A stretch of DNA of 64,000 bases from Dugong dugon. Taxonomy: Eukaryota; Chordata; Mammalia; Sirenia; Dugongidae. The notes beneath the pieces are model-generated. The model made no database searches. It saw only the letters and a list, made by a program, of their open reading frames with translations, and had not been told where the DNA came from. The stretch covers positions 117,361,234-117,425,233 of the forward strand of contig CM057462.1 in assembly GCA_030035585.1 (NCBI GenBank), given 5' to 3'. The position numbers and the translations under genes were made by a program. Positions 1-11,531 of the stretch are shown one piece after another; the first letter of the stretch is position 1; every line of letters starts with the position of its first letter.

Positions 1-181
1 GTCTAATAAAGGATTCAGTTTAGGAAAGAAAAAACAAAATATTGAGTTCATTAAATTCAGTTGCATCTGAAATGATTAGCAGTAAATAGTTTGTGAACTT
101 TAAATTTCTCCTAAAACAAGCCGTGTTCTGTGACCTTCCACAATGATCTAAAACATTTCACAGACCTTACCAACCATATGA

Positions 182-380
182 GGAGCCCTGGTGGTGCAAT
201 GGTCAAGAGCTTGGCTGCTAACCGAAAGAGATTTGAACCTACCAGCTGCTCCTCGGGAGAAAAGACCTGGCAATACTCTCTAGTAAAGATTACAGCCTAG
301 GAAACCTTATGGGGCAGTTCTACTCTATTCTAAAGAGTCCCTATGAGTTGGAATCCACTCGACAGCACACAAAAACAACC
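182..380 (+). mobile_element. AfroSINE
   Basis: Starts GGAGCCCTGGTGGTGC with tRNA-like A box and B box (ATTTGAACC). The middle holds the GGGAGAAAAGACCTGGCAA insert of the longer subtype, and the tail matches GAGTTGGAATCCACTCGAC. It is somewhat diverged. Confidence 0.85.
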
Positions 381-390
381 AAACATACAG

Positions 391-890
391 ACATTGAAGC
401 TCACTTTTCAACTGGTTAAAGACATGCCCTGTTGTAAAAACAATTTGACAGCAAGAGAATGCTGAAAACAGTGAATGATAGTAAAACAACCAAGAAATCT
501 GTCATTTTATGTCTGTCAGCAAAACATAGTCAATTTTCATTTTACATGGATCTTCACCTTGTTCAATTAATACTCTAAGCTCTTTAGCTCACTAGGTCTA
601 AATTTAGTATTTGAATTAATAAAATACTTTTAGATTCATGTGCCTTTTACTTTCACGTTAATTAAAGGCTGAATTTTTTTTTTCAATGTGAGACTCACAA
701 TTCTGATTCTTTAAGAGTGAACTTATATTTTCTGTTTTCACAGTGGCAGATGAAATGAGGTTTAGGGAGGATAGGTTAGTTGCTCATAGTTATAAAGCTA
801 GTTTGTGGCCAAGACAAGACTAGAACTTAGATCTCCTGATTTTTATTTCATTATGTGACAGGCCTATTGATATGCTTCTGAAAAGTCACA
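391..890. other. No recognised gene; possible MIR remnant
   Basis: Mostly plain A+T-rich DNA. Around 725-860 the pattern GATGAAATGAGG ... TAAAGCTAGT ... AGAACTTAGATCTCCTGA looks like an antisense MIR core, but it is very diverged. Nothing else is seen. Confidence 0.35.
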
Positions 891-972
891 CAGCCTTGAA
901 AATTCTGTGGAGCAGTTCTACTCTACACATAGGGTCACCATGAGTCAGAATCGACTTAATGGCAACTAACAA
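891..972 (+). mobile_element. AfroSINE 3' fragment
   Basis: Only the tail is present: CAGCCTTGAAAATTCTG ... GAGCAGTTCTACTCT ... ATGAGTCAGAATCGACT. No tRNA-like head. Confidence 0.75.
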
Positions 973-1190
973 TATTTAAGTAATGTATTTCTTTCCATGA
1001 AATTGCTCATATATTGGCGTAATAATTAGTTTTGATAATTGGGTATGGAAGGGCATTTGGTTACAAGAAATAGCAATAAGATCCTATTAAGATACCCAGC
1101 AATAGAGTCATGTCATTGTATTTTTAGCTTAACATCTATGGATGTCATGACCCATTTTCATTTTCAGTGAATAAGATATTTTAAAAAAAG

Positions 1191-1386
1191 CAGTTGCCAT
1201 GGAGTTGATTCTGACTCATGGTGACCCCGTGTGTGTCAGAGTAAAACTCTACTTCATCGGGTTTTCAATGGCTGAATTTTTGGAAGTAGACAGCCAGGCC
1301 TTTTTTCAAGCACTTCTGGTTGGACTCGAACCTCCAACCTTTCAGTTAGCAGCCAAGCTCATTACTGTTTGCACCACTAGGGACTG
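1191..1386 (-). mobile_element. AfroSINE
   Basis: Reverse complement of the SINE. It begins with the tail (GCCATGGAGTTGATTCTG) and ends with the tRNA-like head (TTAGCAGCCAAGCTC ... CACCACTAGGGACT). The 65-aa frame inside it is a by-product of the repeat. Confidence 0.85.
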
Positions 1387-1395
1387 CAAAAAATG

Positions 1396-2319
1396 ATAGA
1401 GGCTATTTTATCTCTTCTTTGTTCTCTCTTGTATGTTTCCTTACGAGGTACACGAAGAAGCCAAAGAGCTTTCTTTCATCACTAGATATATGTATGGTTC
1501 AAAAAAAATTTTACATTCCTTCATAGAGAAACAGATGGGGAAGAGGGGAATGTATCCTTTCTACCTCTGTTTATGATCATACTATGCTTTCATTGTTAAC
1601 AACACCAATATTGACTTGTACTTACAATCAGGAAGAAATAGTTTGTTTTCTGTGTTCAACTCTAAATGTATTTGAAGTCCAATCATTTCAGTCTTGAACT
1701 CCTGTATGCTATTTTGGGAATATACATTTTGAGATATCCTGTAGCCAGGCATTCAAGTACCATTTACTGAGAGAAAGGTCATTGTAATATGTATCTTAAA
1801 TCAGGTTTTATGTTAGGCAAGAAGATATCTCTGTCCCTTTAAAAACAAAGAATTTTTGTAGTTGGATGATCAGAAATCTGTATAAAATGACCTGTTGCTA
1901 TTTTAATGATTCTAAAAACTACTTGCTCAGAAGGCCTCACGAGGGATACGTGAAAACAAAGCACATTCTATAATTCCTTTTCTAACATAGATTCTAATTC
2001 AATATCACACTTTCTGGGAGATTCTCCCCGCCCCCCCCCCCCCAAAAAATAAATAAATAAATAAATAAAAACCTGCCCTACATATCCTGAGGAAATCTCG
2101 AACCAAGACAAGTATGTCATTTTTGTCTACATCAGGCAAATTCTAGGACTTGTATGGAAAACAAACTTCAATCCTTAATCTTACAAATCTAAGGGCTGTA
2201 AACTGGTTTGAGTTGAGTGCGCTCACAGGCATTTTGATCTATTTACCTGGAACAGATAAACCTCGAGTGGATTAGAACTTCGTTCACATGGCAGATAAAC
2301 CATGAATTATATAGAGCAG
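1396..2319. other. No recognised gene; poly-C plus AAAT simple repeat
   Basis: No gene or clear transposon seen. At 2029-2043 there is an uninterrupted C tract followed by an AAAT/AAATA run to about 2071. The rest is ordinary A+T-rich sequence. Confidence 0.4.
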
Positions 2320-2492
2320 GGAGCCCTGGTGGTGCAGTGGTTAAGACCTCAGGCTGCTAACCAAAAAGTCAGCAGTTTGAATCCACCAGCCACTCCTTGG
2401 AAGCTCTGGGGCAGTTCCACTCTGTCCTATAGGGTTGCTATGAGTCAAAATTGACTCAATGGCAACAGGTTTGGGTTTTTTTTTGTTGTTGT
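2320..2492 (+). mobile_element. AfroSINE
   Basis: Head GGAGCCCTGGTGGTGCAGTG, tail TATGAGTCAAAATTGACTC, then GGTTTGGG and a T-rich end. Full length of the short subtype. Confidence 0.9.
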
Positions 2493-2790
2493 TATATGGA
2501 GAAGAACTCTCATGACATATGTTACCAGAATTTATCCTGATCAGCTAGACCTTGGTGACATAAGAATCAGGAATTATGTCAAGAAGTACCCCATAATCTG
2601 GCATGAAGTTGGCTATATTCTGGTTTCTTTTTCAGGATAAAAGTTTGCCTATCACCTTTTGCATTCCTTGAGTGATCAAATAATCAAGGAATTTTAGAGC
2701 TGCTAAGAATCTTACTTTACAGATTAAGAAATGGAGACTGAGAGCGAATTAATGGTTTTTGAGATTATGTAGGACTGAAAGAAAAAATCA

Positions 2791-3067
2791 AACCCATTGT
2801 CACCAAATCAATTCCAACTCATGATGACCCAATGTGTTACAGAATAGAATTGTTCCATATGGTTTTCTTGGCTGTTATTTTGGCCTTAGTCTTTACAGAA
2901 GCAGATCACGAGGCCTTTCTTCCACAATGCTGCTGAGTGGGTTTAAACCACCAAACTTTAGGCAACCATTAGGTGAGTTGTCTAGCGAAAGCCATTTGCA
3001 CCACCCAAAAAACCAAAAAGCCCATTGCTGTCAAGTTGATTCTGACTCATTGCACCACCTAGGGACC
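2791..3067 (-). mobile_element. Two antisense AfroSINE copies, one inside or abutting the other
   Basis: A diverged long-subtype copy covers 2791-3006. It carries the ACAGAAGCAGATCACGAGGC segment of that subtype. A short, younger piece at 3010-3067 has only tail (CCCATTGCTGTCAAGTTGA) and head end (CACCACCTAGGGACC). The second looks internally deleted. Confidence 0.75.
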
Positions 3068-3089
3068 TTATATAGGACTGTTGTTCTTA

Positions 3090-3250
3090 TTATTTGCTGT
3101 CAAGTTGACTCCAACTCATGTGCACTTTATGTATAACAGAAGGAAACACCAAGTCCTATGCCATCCTCACAGTCATTGGTATGTTTGAGCCCATTGTTGC
3201 ATCTATCGTGTCAGTCCCTCTCAAGGAGGGTTTCCTCGTTTTCTGTAGGA
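3090..3250 (-). mobile_element. RTE1 3' end fragment
   Basis: Reverse complement of the RTE1 tail: TTTGCTGTCAAGTTGACTCC, then CACCAAGTCCTATGCCATCC and GGGTTTCCTCGTTTTC. The same block recurs at 32.33, 47.79 and 63.94 kb. Confidence 0.75.
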
Positions 3251-3872
3251 TTAGAACCCTGCTTTTCTGACTCCTAGTTCATTTGTTACTTTTTATGTGA
3301 ATCTATTTGTATGTTTAAACATAGCCCATTTCAGGTTTCCTATTTCAGTATTTATGATTTTCTAAAGTCTCCTGAGCATCTCTTTGCATTCTTTATTACC
3401 AAATCATTAAAAAAAATAAAGATTATCAGAATCCTTGCTTTTAGGCACTAAACAGAGCATCAAAAATTTTTAAATCATTTTTGGAAAAATGCAGAGGAAG
3501 TACAATAGCTAATGCTTTCAAAAGTAGAGACTAGATCAAAGATGGCAAATAGATGATATATTTATCAACAGTTACCCCCTCCTACTCCCATAGTTGAATA
3601 TGAAAATCCATTTCTGTACTCTTTACTATGAGGCCAAGTGTGGCCTTGGGATCCTTCTCAGTAAACTTTTATACAGGTAATACCAGTTGATGAAAGTTAG
3701 TATGCAAGATAAAAGCAATTTTCCATTCCTGGCAGAGGGATTGTAAACCAAAATTATGTATGTATTAAATGAGAGATTAGAATTCTAGTCACTTGTTTCT
3801 TTGATTATTGAGCTGTCAGTCTCTTTGTTGAATTGTTGGCCTTGTTTTGTTTATTAGCTAATTAGTAATAAA
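3250..3872. other. No recognised feature
   Basis: A+T-rich sequence with no coding frame and no repeat that I recognise. Confidence 0.4.
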
Positions 3873-4038
3873 CCAAAAAAAAAAACAAATCCGTTGCCGT
3901 TGAGTTGATTCTGACCCATAGCAACTCTATAGGACAGAGTAGAACTGCCCCATAGGGTTTCCAAGGAGCGGCTGGTAGATTCAAACCACTGACCTTTTGG
4001 TTAGCAGCCAAGGTCTTAACCACTGTGCCACCAATAGG
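3873..4038 (-). mobile_element. AfroSINE (young)
   Basis: Close to the common form: GTTGAGTTGATTCTGACCC, CTCTATAGGACAGAGTAGAA, ending in the tRNA-like head GTTAGCAGCCAAGGTCTTAA. It abuts an RTE1 fragment, possibly inserted at its 5' break. Confidence 0.88.
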
Positions 4039-4040
4039 TA

Positions 4041-5045
4041 AAGAATTTAAAGGCATTTGACTATGTGTATCATAAAAAATTATGGATAACATTATTAAGA
4101 CTGGGAATTCCAGAACATTTAATTGTGCTTATGTGGGACCTGTACACGGATTAAGAGGCAGTTGTTCAAACAGAACCAGAGGGTACTGCATGGTTTAAAG
4201 TTCGAAAAGGTGTGCAGTAAGGTGTATCCTTACCTTACCTATTCAATATGTATGCTGAACAAATCCAAGAAGCTCGACTATATGAAGAAGAACTTGGCAT
4301 CAGGATTGGAGTAAGACTAATTAACAACCTGTAATACACAGATAACACAACTTTGCTTGACTTGAAATGCTTATGATGAAGGTCAAAGACTACAGCCTTC
4401 AGTATGGGATACATCTCAACATGAACAAAATGAAAATCCTCACAACTGAACCAATAAACAACATTGTGATAAATCGAGGAAAAATTGAACTTCAACGATT
4501 TCATTCTATTTGGATCAACAATCAGTGTCTGTGGAAGCAGCAGCCAAGAACTCATATTGCTTTGTATTGCATTGGCAAACCTGCTGCAAAAGACCTTCTT
4601 AAAGTCTTAAAAAGCAAAAATGGCACTTTGATGACTAAGATGCACCTGACCCAAGCCATGGAGTTTTCAGCCACCTCATATGCATGTGAAAGCTGGACAA
4701 TGAAAAAGGAAGACAGAAGAATAATTGAAACATTCACATTGTGGTTTTGGCAAAGAATATTGAATATACCAAGGACAGCGAAAAGAATCAACAAATTAGT
4801 CTTAGAAGAAATACAGCCAGAGCGTGAGGATGATGAGACTTCAACTCACTTACTTTGGATATAACATCAGGAAAGACCAATCGCTAGAAAAAGGCATCAT
4901 GTTTTCAGCAAAAAACAATGGAAATCTTCAATGAGATGGATTAACACGATAGCCACAACAATGAACTCAAACACACCAGTGATCATGAAGATGACACAGG
5001 ACCACCATGAGTTGGAGCCGACTTGATGGCAACTAATAACAACAA
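4041..5045 (+). mobile_element. RTE1 LINE fragment, 3' third (reverse transcriptase end and tail)
   Basis: Frames at 4041-4860 carry the RTE reverse transcriptase C-terminal part: an SLQYGIHLNMNKMKIL block, TTEPINNI, then a YACESWTMKKEDRR segment. It ends with the RTE1 tail CCATGAGTTGGAGCCGACTT and ACAACAAAG. Several frameshifts; not functional. It matches 14.46-15.52 kb of the larger copy. Confidence 0.88.
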
Positions 5046-5799
5046 AGACTTTGAAAATCCCTAATATTATATGTTAGGATTTTCAGCATGCGTAAAGTTT
5101 TAATTAGCCTCTTTTGGTTTCAACATGAAAGATTCCTTCAAGTTACCTCAAGTAATAGGGAGATTTTTATAAAGATCAGCATGGAGCAGAAGTAGAGACT
5201 GATATTGCATGGAAATACACAAAACAGGAACATGTGTACTGATAGGCCAAACTAGAAGTAGATCCAAGGCTCGGGACCCTAGCGGCAAAAATTCTTAACT
5301 CTTCTCTTTAGTTTTTAGCTATTAATGTGAATCAAGTATTTTCTGATGTCTCCTGATTTGGCCTCTCACTACTAATTCACTTGGTCATTCCACTCTTTAT
5401 CTTTTTCTATCTCTTTTTGCAAATAGTTACAGTTTCTCATGACATTAGCTTGCCTCATGCCTATGATTCTTTTTTTTTTAATTATTCTCATTATATTTTA
5501 TTTTAATGGAAATATCAGTACACCACAGATAATTGCTAGGTAAAATTAAAAAGATACTTCACTGCCCAATAAAGACAATTGTGACTGCTTTCAATGGAAA
5601 TAACTTATTACATAGATTTATTATGTAGTTCCATTGACATTTATCCTCCTGTGTGATGTCTCGTGATTTTATTTTAGGATATTTTAAGCTCATAATTCAT
5701 AGTATCTCAGTAAGTAGGCAGGAATCCTTAATTGTGTAATAGACTTCAAAGTCTTGCTTCTGATTTATTACATGAACTTGACTAGAGAAAATTACTGTA
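5046..5799. other. No recognised gene
   Basis: Plain A+T-rich DNA. A T-run near 5468 could mark the poly(A) end of an insertion, because CTATGATTCTTT there resembles GCTGTGATTCTTT just after the L1 5' end at 10.22 kb. This link is weak. Confidence 0.3.
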
Positions 5800-6730
5800 A
5801 GTTATTTTTATTTTATTTTTTATTGTGCTTTAGGTAAAAGTTTATAGCTCAAGTTAATTTCTCATTCAAAAATTTTACACATATTGTTTTGTGGCATTTG
5901 TTGCAATCCCCACAATGTGACAGCACACTCCCTCTTTCTACCCCAGGTTCCCTATGTCCATTTGTCGAGTTCCTGCCCCTTCCTGCCTTCTCGTCCTGCT
6001 TTTGGACAGGAGCTGCCCATTTGGTCTCACGTGTTTGATTGAACTAAGAAGCACGTTCCTCACTTGTGTTATTTTTTTGTTTTATTGGCCTGTCTAATCC
6101 TTTTCTGAAAAGTGGGCTTCAATAATGGTTTCAGTTCTGAGTTAGCAGAGTATCCGGGGGCATAGTTTCAGGGGTTCCTCCAGTCCCTGTCAGACCAGTA
6201 AGTCTGGTCTTTTTATGTGAAGTTGAATTCTCTTCTACATTCTTCTCCTGCACTTACCAGGACTGTATGCTGCAATCCCCGTCAGGGCGGTTGCTAGTGG
6301 TAGCCAAACACCATCTAGTTCTTCTAGTCTCAGGCCAGTGGAGTCTCTGATTCATGTGGTCCTTTAGTCCTTTGCACTTGTATTTTCCCTGTGTCCCTGG
6401 TCCTTTCATTCTCCTTCGGTCCGGGTAGGATGGGACTAATAGATGGATCTTACATGGCTGTTCGCAGGCTTTTAAGACCCCAGACGCTACTCACTAAAGT
6501 GAGATGTAAAACATTTTCTTTATAAACTTCATTAAGAATTGACCTAGATGTCCCCTGAAGCTATGGTACTCCCCCCTCAGCCCCAGGTACTAGGTCCTTC
6601 AAAGTGTTTGGATGTGTCTAGGCAACTTCTGTGCTTTTGCTTTGGTCCAGTTGTGATGACTTCCCCTATATGGTGTGTTGTCCTTCCCTTCACTAAAGTT
6701 GACACTTGTCTACTGTCTAGTTAGTGATTT
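5800..6730 (-). mobile_element. L1 3'UTR fragment (element L1-E, 3' part)
   Basis: Reverse complement of an L1 3'UTR. It has the same order of landmarks as the 25.7, 41.3 and 43.6 kb copies: TTATTGTGCTTTAGGTAAAAG, GGCCTGTCTAATC, AGACCAGTAAGTCTGGTCTT, GGCTTTTAAGACCCCAGACG. It stops just short of where ORF2 should begin. Confidence 0.85.
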
Positions 6731-7737
6731 CCCCTTCCCCTAAGGACCTTTCTGGAGCAATAGCAGCAGAACCAGGAGACCAGTGTGAGACAGCACTGGA
6801 GCTGACCCACAGAGAGAGAGAGCTGAGTGCCTTTGCACAGGAGACTTCTTGGTGGAGTGGGGTACCTTTGGGCACTTATCGGTGGAGCTAGGCTTACTGA
6901 CCCATGGAGCAAGAGAGCTGAGCGCCTTCTGACTGAAGTTTACTGGTGGAACACTTGCCCCAGCAGGGCAGACACAGGCGACAAGGCCTGAGGGGCCAAG
7001 AGGCCAAGGAATGAGGAATCAGAGGCTGAAGAGACAAGGAACACAGGAAGCAGAGCTGCCTCAATCTCAAAAGATAGGGCCATGACCTCTGGGGTCTCAG
7101 AGGGTGGAGCCATGGCCTGCTGGGATTTCAAAGTATGGGGCTGCCATTCATAGTGCCAGCGAGATGGGGCCGGATCCACTGCCCAAAGCTGAGGGGGTGT
7201 GGCTGCCACGCCCAAGGGGCAGAAAAATGGGGCTTGCCAGGACCAAGGGGGTAGAGTTGTCACTCAGATGGACTAGGAGAGTGGGGTTGCCCAAAGCTGA
7301 GGGAGCAGAGTTGCCATTCCAGTGGGCCTGGAAGGTGGAGCTGAAGCCCAGGGCTGAAGGGACCTTCACTCAGAATCCGGAGAGTGTGGCCAATACCTAG
7401 CGCCTGGAGGGCAGGGCCATTGTGTAAATGGTCTCAGAGAGCAAAGGATTGTTTTCAAGCTTTGAGGGCTAGTGTAATGTGTTCTGCTGACTTGTTTGGT
7501 GCCTGTTATTGCTTCTTTCCCTCCAGTTTCTCCCATTTGTAATGGAAATGTCTATCTTGTGCCTGTTCTGCCATTGTACTTTTGGAAGCAGATGACTTGT
7601 ATTCTCAATTTCACAGATGAAGAGGAATTTTGGGATTTTGGATTTGGAGTTGAATTAAGACTTTTGCTATGATATGATGGGGTGAATATGCTTTACATGT
7701 GGCGAGGGCATGAATTTTGGGGGGCCATGGGGTGTAA
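6731..7737 (+). mobile_element. MaLR-type LTR retrotransposon internal region (partial)
   Basis: Purine- and G+C-rich DNA with repeated phrases such as GGGGTTGCCCAAAGCTGAGG and GAGCCATGGCCTGCTGGG. It is followed by the block GGAATTTTGGGATTTTGGAT ... GAATTAAGACTTTTG ... GGGCATGAATTTTGGGGGGC that normally stands just before a MaLR 3' LTR. No protein domain is seen, as expected for the non-autonomous MaLR class. The 5' LTR is absent. Confidence 0.6.
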
Positions 7738-8258
7738 TGTCATGGATTGAATTGTGCCCCCCCCCCCAAAATATGTGTCAACTTGGCTAGGCCATGATTT
7801 CCAGTATTGTGTGACTGTTTACCATTTTGTCATCAGATACAGTTTTCCTATGTGTTGTAATCCTACCTCTATGATGTTAATGAGGCAGGATTAGAGGCAG
7901 TTACGTTAATGAGGCAGGACTCAGTCTAAAAGATTAGGTTGTGTATTGAGTCAATCTCTTTTGACATATAAAACAAGTGAGCAGAGAGACATGGGGACCT
8001 CATACCACCAAGAAAGTAGTGCCAGGAAAATGGTGCATCCTATGGACCCGGGGTCCCTGCACTGAGAAACTCCTCGACTGGGAAAGATTGATGACAAGAA
8101 CCTTCCTCCAGAGCTGACAGAGGGAGGAAGCCTTCCCCTGGAGTTCACACCCTGAATTCAGATTTCTTGCCTACTAGACTGTGAGAGAATAAACTTCTGT
8201 TTGTTGAAGCCATCCACTTGTGGTATTTCTGGTATAGCAGCATTAGATAACTAAGACA
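7738..8258 (+). mobile_element. MaLR-type LTR
   Basis: A 521-bp LTR with TG at the start (TGTCATGGATTGAATTGTG) and CA at the end (AGATAACTAAGACA). It contains a TATA-like box (CATATAAAAC, about 7965) and a poly(A) signal (AATAAA, 8188-8193) in the right order. The C run at 7757-7767 is usual for this group. Confidence 0.7.
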
Positions 8259-10212
8259 GTAAGTTTGATTATATGTCTTGATGACTTTCTTTTGAGGTCT
8301 ACTCTGTATGGGATTTGTTGAACTTCTTGGATAGATATCTTCTCATTTTTCATGATATTAAGGAAGTTTTCTGCCAGCAAATACTAAACAGTTCTCTCTG
8401 TATTTTCTGTTATCCCCCCATTCTTGTACTCTGATCACTCGTAGGTTTTTCCTCTTGATAGTAACCCACATAATTCTTGAGCTTTCTTCATTTTTTTTTC
8501 TGATTTTTCCTCAAACAAATTGGTTTCAAGGGATTTATCTTCAATCTCACTAATTCTTATTTCCATTGTCTCAATTTTGCTCCTATGAATTATCTAATTC
8601 TGAAATATTATTGTTAATTTTTTGGATTTCTAGTTGCTGTCTCTGTATGGTTTCTAGCAGCCTGTTTATTCTTTTGTTTTGTTCCTGTATTTTTTCCTGA
8701 ATTCTTCTATTGCTTTGTCTGTATGTTCCTTGGCTTGGTCAGAGTTTTGCCTGATCTCATTTCTGATCTCTTGGAGAGCTCTGCATATTAGTCTTTTGAA
8801 TTCTTTCTCAGTTCCATTGCATTATCTTCTTCCAGAAGGTTTTCTGGTTCTTTATTTTGATCACTTGCTGGAGTCATCTTGTCCTGCTTCTTTATGTGAT
8901 TTGATATTGACTGTTACCTCCAAGGCATCAATAAGTTATTATATTTATTTATTGTATTTTTGTTTACAATGTCCTGTATTTTTTTGTTTTGTTTTGACAT
9001 GTCCAAGTAGGCTGGGCATGTGAGCTACTTTGGTTGTTGGTGTTATTAAAGCTCTCACATCCTGTCTCTAGGTGGTCAGAGCGGCTACTAGGTCTGTGAG
9101 CCCAGCAGCCTATTCACTGTTCTTTCAGGGGTATGGTTATTCAGGGCACAAGTGTCTGGGTCATCGGTCACCGAGTATGTGGTGCAGACTCTCCGTTACA
9201 GTACTAGGCAGGCAGGGCTGCGTAGGGGTTTTCGGAGCAGGCATAGGTCTCTGATTGCAGTGGGGGGTGATGTGTGGGGCAAGGCAGTGGGCTGATGGCT
9301 ACCTCTCGGTGCCTGGACGGAGGGCGTGTCCCTGTCCCCTAGAGAACATATTGAGGGGGTAGTGCAGCTGGTCCTTGGGCACCTGGTGCCATTGGCTGAA
9401 GGGGCTGGGAGGCATCACTAATCCTCAGACCCCTGTTGTGGGTGGCTTGATGGAATGGGTGGTACCACTGGCTCTCAGGCCACCTATGTGGGTGGGTGAG
9501 GTTCCTTCTTAGGGGGCAGAGAGTTGTTGAATGTCACATCTGCAGCTCCCCCTTGACTGCTGCAGGTGAAAATGGGCTTCAGGTGTATGCCCTGCTGTTT
9601 TATGCTAATGAGGGCGTGTGGTGTTGAACTGGTCCACAAGTGACGGGGCAGGGGTGAGGGTTGCTGCAAGTCCCGGACCCCATATGCCAGTGGCTGGGCA
9701 AAGGGGCAGGGCCTCCGAACTGGCCCTGGGTTCCTGGCTTAAGGGGCGTGGATTGTTGAATGCCAGGTGACTGATTTCAGAGTGGGGTAGGGGGTGAGTG
9801 AGGGGAAGGAAGTGTTTCTCCGCTGCGAAGCTCTGGGGTTATTTTGCCAGTGCTCAGTTAGGTTGAGAGCTTACACTTAACCTTCGCATATCTGGTGTTG
9901 CTCCTGTTTGGTTCTGGAGATGCATGCAGATTCGCTGCTGCTTGGCTGCACCAGGTATGGTGGGTCTTAGCTTGAGGTTTTGCTGCTTGCCTCAGCCCGT
10001 GTATGCTGTGCAGATTCAGCTAGCGAATCCGCGCTCTGTGGTTCCCTGTTTCCGCTGCTTTTGAATTGCCTCTCCTTCCACTTGCCACTCAGTCCAATTC
10101 TTCAGCTTTGTCTTTGATGATTAGGGTTCCTAGTTTGTCATATATATTTGACTCACTTGTTTTTTTGGGTCTTTGTTGTAAGAGGGATGACAGGAAGCTT
10201 CTGACTATTCTG
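8259..10212 (-). mobile_element. L1 ORF1 remnant and 5'UTR (element L1-E, 5' part)
   Basis: Reverse complement of the ORF1 region (8259-8930), recognisable from the same coiled-coil coding pattern as 49.4-50.1 kb (TTTTTCCTGAATTCTTC, TCTTGGAGAGC). A G+C-richer 5'UTR (about 9010-10212) follows, ending with GCCATCTTGGCCCTGCC, the complement of the usual L1 start. All frames are broken. Confidence 0.75.
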
Positions 10213-10919
10213 CCATCTTGGCCCTGCCTCGCTGTGATTCTTTATGACTTCTCTTTCTACATTCTTTTTGCTTCAATATCCTCATACTAACATACTTAAG
10301 TCTTGAGTTCTTTTCCCAGTTCTAATTTCTAAGGGTGAATCTGATCATGACAGGCAATTTTGTTTATCTCTGAACCATCCAAGATTGGGTCTTGAACACT
10401 GATTCAGTTAGTAGTGACAAAGGTAGTTCTTAGAGTCCAAAACATGACTTCTTGGGTGTTCCTTTAGAAGGGGTACTATAGTGGGACATTTTACCTTAAA
10501 AAAATACTAAAGCAGGTCCTGACTGACCTATCTTGAGTTTGCAAATTAAAGATTTGTTCTGAATTAAAATACCAAGTTTTTAATGCAGCCAAAAAAATTA
10601 AAAATTCTAGCCTCCTAATTTATATACCAGTTGATCAATGAATGCTTAGGTACTATAATTATTATAGCTTATTACCGCTAATTTTTATCTAAGAAGTGAC
10701 CATATATCTATATCTATATGTATGTATATATATCTTAGTCATGCTTTGTTTACCTTCATAACAGAGACTGTTATTAGTACAGCAATAAGAGTCTTTGGAT
10801 AGATATAGAAATGGAACTATCTAAATGTTTTCTTAAAGTATTAATGTATTTAAAATACTGTTTGAAATTATTAAAATGATAAATCACATTTTAAGTTTTA
10901 ATTTTTTGTAAGAAATTTA
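10213..10919. other. No recognised gene; TA-rich simple repeat
   Basis: No gene or known repeat seen. An imperfect TATC/TATG run lies at 10703-10735. Confidence 0.4.
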
Positions 10920-11346
10920 TACAAGCATACCTTGTTTTCTTGGCTTCACTTTATTGCTCTTCGCAGATACTGCGTTTTTTTATAAATTGAAAGTTGTGGC
11001 AACCCCGCGTCAAGCAAGTTTATTGGTACCATTTTTCCTACAGAATGTACTCACTTAATGTCTCTGTGTCACATTTTGGTAATTCTCACAATATTTCACT
11101 TTTTCATTATTATTATATCTGTTATGGTGGCCTGTGATCAGTGACGTTTGATGTTACTAACTGTAATTGTTTTGGGGTTCCACATACCACACCCATATAA
11201 GATGGTGAACTTAACTGATAAATGTTGTGTGTGTCCTGACTGCTTCACCAACTAGCCATTCCCCTGTCTCTCTCCCTCTCCTCAGGCCTGCATATTCCCT
11301 GAGATATGACAATATTGAAATTAAGCCAATTAATAGCCCTGCAATG

Positions 11347-11529
11347 GAGCCCTGGTGACACAGTGGTTAAGAGCACAGCTGCTAATTAAAGGTCAGCAGT
11401 TTGAATCCACCAGCCACTCTTTGGAAACCCTATGAGGCAGTTCTACTCTGTCCTGTTGGGTCGCTATGAGTTGGAATTGACTCGAAGGCAACGAGTTTTT
11501 GTTTTTTTGTTTTTTGTTTTTTGTTTTTA
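11347..11529 (+). mobile_element. AfroSINE inserted in Tigger1
   Basis: Starts GAGCCCTGGTGACACAGTGG and ends in GTTTTTTGTTTTT. Flanked by a CAATG duplication at 11342-11346 and 11530-11534, exactly at the Tigger1 transposase start codon. Confidence 0.92.
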
Positions 11530-11531
11530 CA

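Noticed and set aside
182..240. tRNA gene call from A-box and B-box like sequence
   Set aside because: It is the head of an AfroSINE; no tRNA fold is completed, and the same head occurs in many copies.
4367..4864. 165-codon + frame
   Set aside because: It is a decayed RTE1 reverse transcriptase piece (same SLQYGxHLNMNKMK block as three other copies).
6940..7400. Overlapping frames of about 100 codons on both strands
   Set aside because: They lie in a MaLR internal region, which codes for nothing recognisable; G+C-rich DNA has few stops.
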